Shown here: positions 18,704-22,655 of the stretch, one piece after another
How the letters are laid out: each line of letters begins with the position of its first letter
How positions within the stretch are numbered: position 1 is the first letter of the stretch
From: Pseudomonadota bacterium
GTDB taxonomy: Bacteria > Pseudomonadota > Alphaproteobacteria > Azospirillales > Azospirillaceae
Reading direction: 5' to 3'
Assembly: GCA_023416455.1 (NCBI GenBank)
Contig: JAEZHQ010000247.1
Span: 1 to 22,655 of the forward strand
DNA: 22,655 bases
Program-made: the position numbers and the translations under genes
Notes under the pieces: generated by a model
What the model was told of the DNA's origin: nothing
What the model saw: the letters and a program-made list of their open reading frames with translations, nothing else
Database searches by the model: none

Positions 18704-20376
18704 CCGCCTGGATCGACCACCTGATCATCCTGCCCATCGCCCTCCCCCTGGTCGTGGGGGCGACGATGCTGCTGATCGACGAACGTCACCGCGCCCTGAA
18801 GGGGGCCATCGACCTGGCGTCGATCGCCGCCATCGGCGCGGTGTCGCTGGCGCTGCTGCGGCTGACCGACGGGCCGGCCGCCGACGGCGCCGCGGCCTGG
18901 ATCGGCGTCTACCGCCTGGGCGACTGGGCGGCCCCCTTCGGCATCGTGCTCGTCGCGGACCGACTGTCGGCGCTCATGCTGGTGCTGACCAGCCTGCTCG
19001 CCTTCGCCTCGGTCCTGTTCGCGCTGGCCCGCTGGCACGCGGTGGGGACGCACTTCCATTCCCTGCTCCAGTTCCTGCTCATGGGGCTGAACGGCGCCTT
19101 CCTCACCGGCGACCTGTTCAACCTCTTCGTCTTCTTCGAGCTTCTGCTGGCCGCCTCCTACGGGCTGGTGCTGCACGGGGCCGGCATTGCCCGCGTCCGG
19201 GCGGGGCTGCACTATGTCGCCGTCAACCTCGCCGCGTCGCTGCTCTTCCTGATCGGCGTGAGCCTGATCTACGGGGTGACCGGCACGCTCAACATGGCCG
19301 ACCTGGCCGTCCGCATTCCGCAGGTGGCGGCGTCCGACCGGGCGCTGCTGGAGGCCGGCGCCGCGGTGCTGGGGGTCGCCTTCCTGGTCAAGGCCGGGAT
19401 GTGGCCGCTCGGCTTCTGGCTGCCGACCACCTACGCCGCCGCGACGCCGCCGGTGGCCGCCATGTTCGCGATCATGAGCAAGGTCGGCGTCTATGTGGTG
19501 CTCCGCCTCTCGCTCCTTCTCTTCGGCGAGGGCAGCGGCGCCTCGGCGGGGTTCGGGAGCGACTGGCTGCTGGCGGCCGGGGTGGCCACCGTGGCCTTCG
19601 GCGCCATCGGCGTCCTGGCGTCCCAGTCGATGGCGCGGCTGGCCGGCTATGCGGTGCTCGTCTCGTCGGGCACTGTGGTGGCGGCGGTGGCGGCGGGCCA
19701 GGCCGCGGCCACCGGCTCGGCCCTGTTCTATCTGGTCGGCTCGACGCTCGCCATCGCCGCCTTCTTCCTGCTGATCGAGCTGCTGGAACGGGGCCGCGCG
19801 CTGGGGGCGGACATGCTGGCGGTCTCGCGGGAGGTCTACGGCGAGGAGGAGGAGGAGGAGCACGCCGCCGAGGAGGCCGGCGTCGCGATCCCCGCCACCA
19901 TGGGCATCCTCGGCCTCTGCTTCATCAGCTGCGCGCTGGTGCTGGCGGGACTGCCGCCGCTGTCCGGCTTCCTCGCCAAGTTCGCCATCCTGAGCGCCCT
20001 GTTCGATCCGCCGGGGTCCGCCGCCGGCGGCACCGTCCCCACCGCGGCCTGGCTGCTCCTCCTGTTCCTCCTGCTCTCGGGGCTGGCGACGCTGGTCGCC
20101 ATGACCAGGGCGGGCATCCGGACCCTGTGGGCGACGGACGAGCGTGACGTGCCGCGGGTGCGCGTCATCGAGATCGCCCCGGTGGCCCTCCTCCTGCTCG
20201 GCTGCGCGGCGCTGACCGTCGAGGCCGGGCCGGCGATGGGCTACATGCGCGCCGCCGCCGCCGCCCTGCACGCTCCGGCGGCCTATGTGCAAAGCGTCCT
20301 CGGACCCGGCGCGGGCGTCGCCGCCACCGCCGCCACCGCCGCCACCGCCGCCACCGCCGATGGGGGCACGCCATGA
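18700..20376 (+). CDS. phaD: Na+(K+)/H+ antiporter subunit D
   Basis: 558 aa starting with GTG at 18700. Second NuoM/NuoN-like channel subunit of the complex. Key charged membrane residues are present: E147 in FVFFELLLAAS, K231 in FLVKAGMWPLGFWLP and K261 in IMSKVGVY. A hydrophilic loop at about 376-396 contains six consecutive glutamates (382-387) and more acidic residues, then GVAIPATMGILGL resumes the helical core. The end carries four Ala-Ala-Thr repeats (541-552) encoded by exact 9-bp DNA repeats. The stop overlaps the phaE ATG. The size is slightly larger than typical because of the loop and tail. Confidence 0.95.
   Translation: MTAWIDHLIILPIALPLVVGATMLLIDERHRALKGAIDLASIAAIGAVSLALLRLTDGPAADGAAAWIGVYRLGDWAAPFGIVLVADRLSALMLVLTSLLAFASVLFALARWHAVGTHFHSLLQFLLMGLNGAFLTGDLFNLFVFFELLLAASYGLVLHGAGIARVRAGLHYVAVNLAASLLFLIGVSLIYGVTGTLNMADLAVRIPQVAASDRALLEAGAAVLGVAFLVKAGMWPLGFWLPTTYAAATPPVAAMFAIMSKVGVYVVLRLSLLLFGEGSGASAGFGSDWLLAAGVATVAFGAIGVLASQSMARLAGYAVLVSSGTVVAAVAAGQAAATGSALFYLVGSTLAIAAFFLLIELLERGRALGADMLAVSREVYGEEEEEEHAAEEAGVAIPATMGILGLCFISCALVLAGLPPLSGFLAKFAILSALFDPPGSAAGGTVPTAAWLLLLFLLLSGLATLVAMTRAGIRTLWATDERDVPRVRVIEIAPVALLLLGCAALTVEAGPAMGYMRAAAAALHAPAAYVQSVLGPGAGVAATAATAATAATADGGTP
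20320..20355 (+). repeat. Four exact copies of GCCGCCACC
   Basis: A 9-bp minisatellite in frame near the 3' end of phaD, encoding (Ala-Ala-Thr) four times. Copy changes would add or remove three residues without a frameshift. It lies 21 bp before the phaD stop and overlaps the region where the phaE ribosome site must sit. Confidence 0.9.
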
Positions 20377-20864
20377 TGGGACGCCTGCTGCCCTTCCCGC
20401 TGCTGTCCGCCAGCCTGCTGGCGGTGTGGCTTCTGCTGAACCGGTCGCTGTCGCCGGGGCAGTTGCTGCTCGGCGGTGCCCTCGCCCTGCTCGGCGGCTG
20501 GGTGATGACGGCCCTGGAGCCGGTGCGGCCCTCGCTGCGCAGCCCGGGGGCGATGCTCCGCCTCGCCCGCCTGGTCGCGGCCGACGTGGTCCGGTCGAAC
20601 ATCGCGGTGGCGCGGATCATCCTCTCCCCCCAGCGGCGCGACGTGACCTCGGGATTCGTGAGCATCCCCCTCGACCTGCGCAGCCGCCACGGGCTGGCGG
20701 TGCTGGCCTGCATCATCACGGCGACTCCCGGAACCCTGTGGGTGCACCATGACTCCGCCAGCGGAACCCTGATGATCCACGTCCTCGACCTGGTCGACGA
20801 GACGGCCTGGATCGACCTCATCAAGGGCCGCTACGAACGCCTGCTGCTGGAGATCTTCGAATGA
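20373..20864 (+). CDS. phaE: Na+(K+)/H+ antiporter subunit E
   Basis: 163 aa. Two N-terminal membrane helices (about 5-22 and 29-47) precede a cytosolic domain with the family block CIITATPGTLWV and LMIHVLDLVDE. MrpE-type subunits are small accessory components of the antiporter required for full assembly or activity. The ATG overlaps the phaD stop (ATGA) and its own TGA overlaps the phaF ATG, so expression is tightly coupled. No obvious separate ribosome site stands out because the phaD repeats precede it. Confidence 0.93.
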   Translation: MMGRLLPFPLLSASLLAVWLLLNRSLSPGQLLLGGALALLGGWVMTALEPVRPSLRSPGAMLRLARLVAADVVRSNIAVARIILSPQRRDVTSGFVSIPLDLRSRHGLAVLACIITATPGTLWVHHDSASGTLMIHVLDLVDETAWIDLIKGRYERLLLEIFE

Positions 20865-21142
20865 GCCTGACCGTGATGGCCTGGGCGCTCGGCGCCGCCC
20901 AGCTCATGCTGACTCTGGCCATGGCCTGCGCGGTCTACCGCATGATCCGGGGGCCGCGGGCGCAGGACCGCGTGCTCGGCCTGGACACCTTCTACGTCAA
21001 CGCCATGCTCCTGCTGCTGACGGCCGGGATCCGGTTCGGCAGCGCGGCATGGTTCGAGGCGGCGCTCATCATCGCCCTGCTCGGTTTCGCCGGCACCGTC
21101 GCCCTGGCAAAGTTCCTCCTGCGCGGCGAGGTGATCGAATGA
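20861..21142 (+). CDS. phaF: Na+(K+)/H+ antiporter subunit F
   Basis: 93 aa with three membrane helices. The loop YRMIRGPRAQDRVLGLDTFYVN carries the conserved RGP-x(n)-DRV-x-x-LD signature of MrpF, including the aspartate considered important for ion exchange in the family. The length is normal. Four-base overlaps with phaE and phaG put it firmly inside the operon. Confidence 0.93.
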   Translation: MSLTVMAWALGAAQLMLTLAMACAVYRMIRGPRAQDRVLGLDTFYVNAMLLLLTAGIRFGSAAWFEAALIIALLGFAGTVALAKFLLRGEVIE

Positions 21143-21555
21143 CCCCGGATCTCGACCTGCCGGCCTGGGCCGCGTGGCTGACGTCCGGCCTGCTCCTGCT
21201 CGGCGCCGGGCTGACCCTGACCGGCTCGCTGGGGCTGCTGCGCTTCGACAGCTTCTACGCGCGGGCCCACGCCCCGACCCTGGGAACGACCCTGGGTACG
21301 GTCCTGATCGCGCTCGCCTCGGCCCTCTGGTTCTCGGTGCTGGAGGGGATGCTCTCGCTCCACGAGATCCTGATCCTCCTGTTCGTCACGCTGACCACCC
21401 CGGTCACCCTGACGCTGCTGGTGCGGGCGGCGCTTTTCCGGGACCGCGCGGAGGGCATCATCGAGACCCCGCCGCCGCCCGAACGGAAGGAGGCGACGGC
21501 GCCGGAGGTGAACGCCCGCCCGGCGTCCGCCTCCGACGGAACGCACGCCGCCTGA
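21139..21555 (+). CDS. phaG: Na+(K+)/H+ antiporter subunit G
   Basis: 138 aa, ATG overlapping the phaF stop (ATGA). Three membrane helices; the first loop has LGLLRFDSFYARAHAPTLG, the MrpG signature. After the third helix (LFVTLTTPVTLTLLVRAALF) comes a hydrophilic, Pro/Glu/Ala-rich tail of about 35 residues (PPPPERKEATAPE). It is the last gene of the antiporter operon; the next gene converges on it across 52 bp. I see no good intrinsic terminator in that gap. Confidence 0.93.
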   Translation: MTPDLDLPAWAAWLTSGLLLLGAGLTLTGSLGLLRFDSFYARAHAPTLGTTLGTVLIALASALWFSVLEGMLSLHEILILLFVTLTTPVTLTLLVRAALFRDRAEGIIETPPPPERKEATAPEVNARPASASDGTHAA

Positions 21556-21607
21556 CCGGGCCCGCTTCCCTTCGGCCTGCCGGGGCACCCGGGGTCGATG
21601 GGGGGCC

Positions 21608-22291
21608 TCAGCTGCGCCGGAGGGACCGGAGGCGGTAGCTGGACCCGTAGGCCGGATAATACATGCGCAGGAGGATCCGGTCGCCGTCGGCCGAGCACCA
21701 CGTATCGAGGAAGAGTTCGCCCGTGGGCTCCTCATAGCGGATGTGCTCCGCCTCCATGGGGCCGACGACCGTATCGACACGCTCCGTGCCGAGATACGTC
21801 GCCTGCAACGGCCAGCTTCCAAGCGCCGGCGCCGAGGAGCCGTCGTGGCGCGGCGAACAGGTGAGGAGAGGGGTGATCATCTGCGGACCGAGGCCCGGTT
21901 GCCTGCGTATGGACGCGCCATGCCACACATCGGACGCCACGGCGTGGGAGAGGAAGGACAGCGCCGGGCGGTCAAGCGCCATGGATTGCGACTGCCGCAC
22001 ACCGTCCGCCGACGCCGTCTCGCACTCCACCTCGGCGTCGTGGAAGCGGAACCACGCCGATCCCAGATGCCGATCCTGCACGGTGACCCTTACGAAGGCT
22101 TCCAGCGGCCGGTAATCCGCATCGACGGTGTAGGTGACGTCGCGCAGCACCTCCGATTCGAAGATCTCGGACAGCGTCCGCAGCGTCCTGCGGCCGTCGC
22201 CGTGGACCGTGACCAACGCGCGCTCCTGGCCACGCGGGTTGCCGTCGGGGCGGATGTAGTCCACCTCGTATTCCAACGTTCTGTGCTTCAT
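21608..22291 (-). CDS. Uncharacterised 227-aa beta-rich protein
   Basis: Start at the ATG at 22291 (GAGGG about ten bases upstream); extension to 22369 gives poor composition. There is no signal peptide or membrane helix, so it is probably cytosolic. The pattern of alternating hydrophobic residues suggests an antiparallel beta fold: MKHRTLEYEVDYIRPDGN at the start, DVTYTVDADYRPLEAFVRVT in the middle, and GELFLDTWCSADGDRILLRM near the end. The last block is faintly like the DUF3108/lipid-binding beta-barrel type, but this is weak. Base composition is somewhat less extreme than in the pha genes. It is convergent with phaG and downstream of the PQQ-type gene on the same strand. Confidence 0.8.
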   Translation of the reverse strand: MKHRTLEYEVDYIRPDGNPRGQERALVTVHGDGRRTLRTLSEIFESEVLRDVTYTVDADYRPLEAFVRVTVQDRHLGSAWFRFHDAEVECETASADGVRQSQSMALDRPALSFLSHAVASDVWHGASIRRQPGLGPQMITPLLTCSPRHDGSSAPALGSWPLQATYLGTERVDTVVGPMEAEHIRYEEPTGELFLDTWCSADGDRILLRMYYPAYGSSYRLRSLRRS

Positions 22292-22393
22292 CGGGCTGGC
22301 CCTCGGTGCGTTGTGGGGAAGCCTTTCAAGGGCCGCCGCTTCATACCGGCGGCTCCTGAACACGTCCATTGAGCGCCGCCGGTAAAACCCGAC

Positions 22394-22417
22394 CGATCAA
22401 TGCGATAGCATTGATCG
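22394..22417. terminator. Perfect 10-bp stem-loop between two minus-strand genes
   Basis: CGATCAATGC (22394-22403), loop GATA and GCATTGATCG (22408-22417). It sits 110 bp beyond the stop of the PQQ-type gene and about 100 bp before the next start. On the minus strand GTTTT follows about six bases after the stem. Being poorer in G and C than other hairpins here, it could equally be an operator for the 22291 gene. Confidence 0.45.
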
Positions 22418-22526
22418 AAGGGGTGATGCGGACGACGCCTTCACAGCACCGTCCGTATCAGTTATCAACCGGCAGGGCGGACCCGCCGGGGATGAAAGAG
22501 CACCCCCAACGATCGGGACTTTCTTT

Positions 22527-22655
22527 CTAGTCGAGGGCGAACACCACCAGCGCGTCGCCGTACTTCGCGTTGATCTGGAAGTTGCCGCCGGCCGCGACCG
22601 CCACATGGGGCTTGCCGTCCACCTCGAAGGCCATGGGCGCGGAATTGACCCCGGC
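22527..22655 (-). CDS. PQQ-dependent dehydrogenase-like beta-propeller protein (C-terminal 42 codons only)
   Basis: Only the last 42 residues fall inside the window; the gene continues beyond the right edge. The visible part contains SAPMAFEVDGKPHVAVAAGG and KYGDALVVFALD, the final blade of quinoprotein dehydrogenases, where the closing GDALVVFAL strand ends the propeller. These periplasmic enzymes oxidise alcohols, sugars or polyols with pyrroloquinoline quinone. The substrate class cannot be decided from the tail; resemblance is nearest to membrane-bound glucose/quinate-type and related propeller proteins. The stop is TAG at 22529-22527. Confidence 0.75.
   Translation of the reverse strand, partial: AGVNSAPMAFEVDGKPHVAVAAGGNFQINAKYGDALVVFALD

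Noticed and set aside
16524..20292. Minus-strand frames of about 600 aa opposite phaAB and phaD
   Set aside because: Both are shadows of the antiporter genes, rich in Gly, Arg, Gln and Glu, with no ribosome site or family motifs.

Overview
The window is very GC-rich, with a strong preference for G or C at the third codon position and compact, overlapping genes. Gene families (a soluble poly-HAMP hybrid kinase, an alphaproteobacterial-type RNase J, a SpeD/SpeE pair, and a Pha-type Na+(K+)/H+ antiporter with fused A and B subunits) suggest a chromosomal or chromid segment from an Alphaproteobacterium of the Azospirillum/Rhodospirillales kind. The taxon is an inference from codon use and gene content. 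I see no tRNA, rRNA, CRISPR, insertion sequence or prophage.

Left block (1-5864, minus strand): a two-component signalling cluster read right to left. It holds a stand-alone receiver protein (5864-5466), a soluble hybrid histidine kinase of 1484 aa with five ~92-residue HAMP-type repeats, GAF, coiled coil, HisKA/HATPase and three receiver domains (5324-870), and a receiver-PAS protein that runs off the left edge (858-<1). Next, on the plus strand, come a small alanine/glycine-rich membrane protein (6330-6920) and another single-domain response regulator (7042-7461).

Middle block (7462-12470): a 745-bp gene-poor stretch full of RNA-like structure: a 12-bp stem, a 16-nt exact complement of the 16S rRNA 3' end that acts as an extreme Shine-Dalgarno for a 37-codon ORF, a REP-like palindrome and nested inverted repeats. 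It leads to an RNase J-family nuclease lacking the usual C-terminal domain (8207-9754). A second structured leader with a possible attenuator (9797-9876) precedes a 109-aa unknown protein. An EamA-family exporter and a MarR regulator diverge from a shared region holding an almost perfect 25-nt palindrome, the likely MarR operator. Two convergent small two-helix membrane proteins follow.

Right block (12471-21555): speD-speE-usp-phaAB-C-D-E-F-G, all on the plus strand. Most junctions are 4-nt stop/start overlaps. SpeD and SpeE make spermidine from decarboxylated SAM and putrescine, the Usp protein is a tandem universal stress protein, and PhaAB-G is a complete multisubunit cation/proton antiporter. 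This reads as a polyamine, stress and ion-homeostasis module. At the far right are an uncharacterised 227-aa protein and the last 42 codons of a PQQ-dependent dehydrogenase-like beta-propeller protein, both on the minus strand.

No unmistakably new system is visible. The observations most worth testing are the two structured leader regions (7483-7741 and 9797-9876), the truncated RNase J, the MarR operator, and the spermidine/stress/antiporter gene order.
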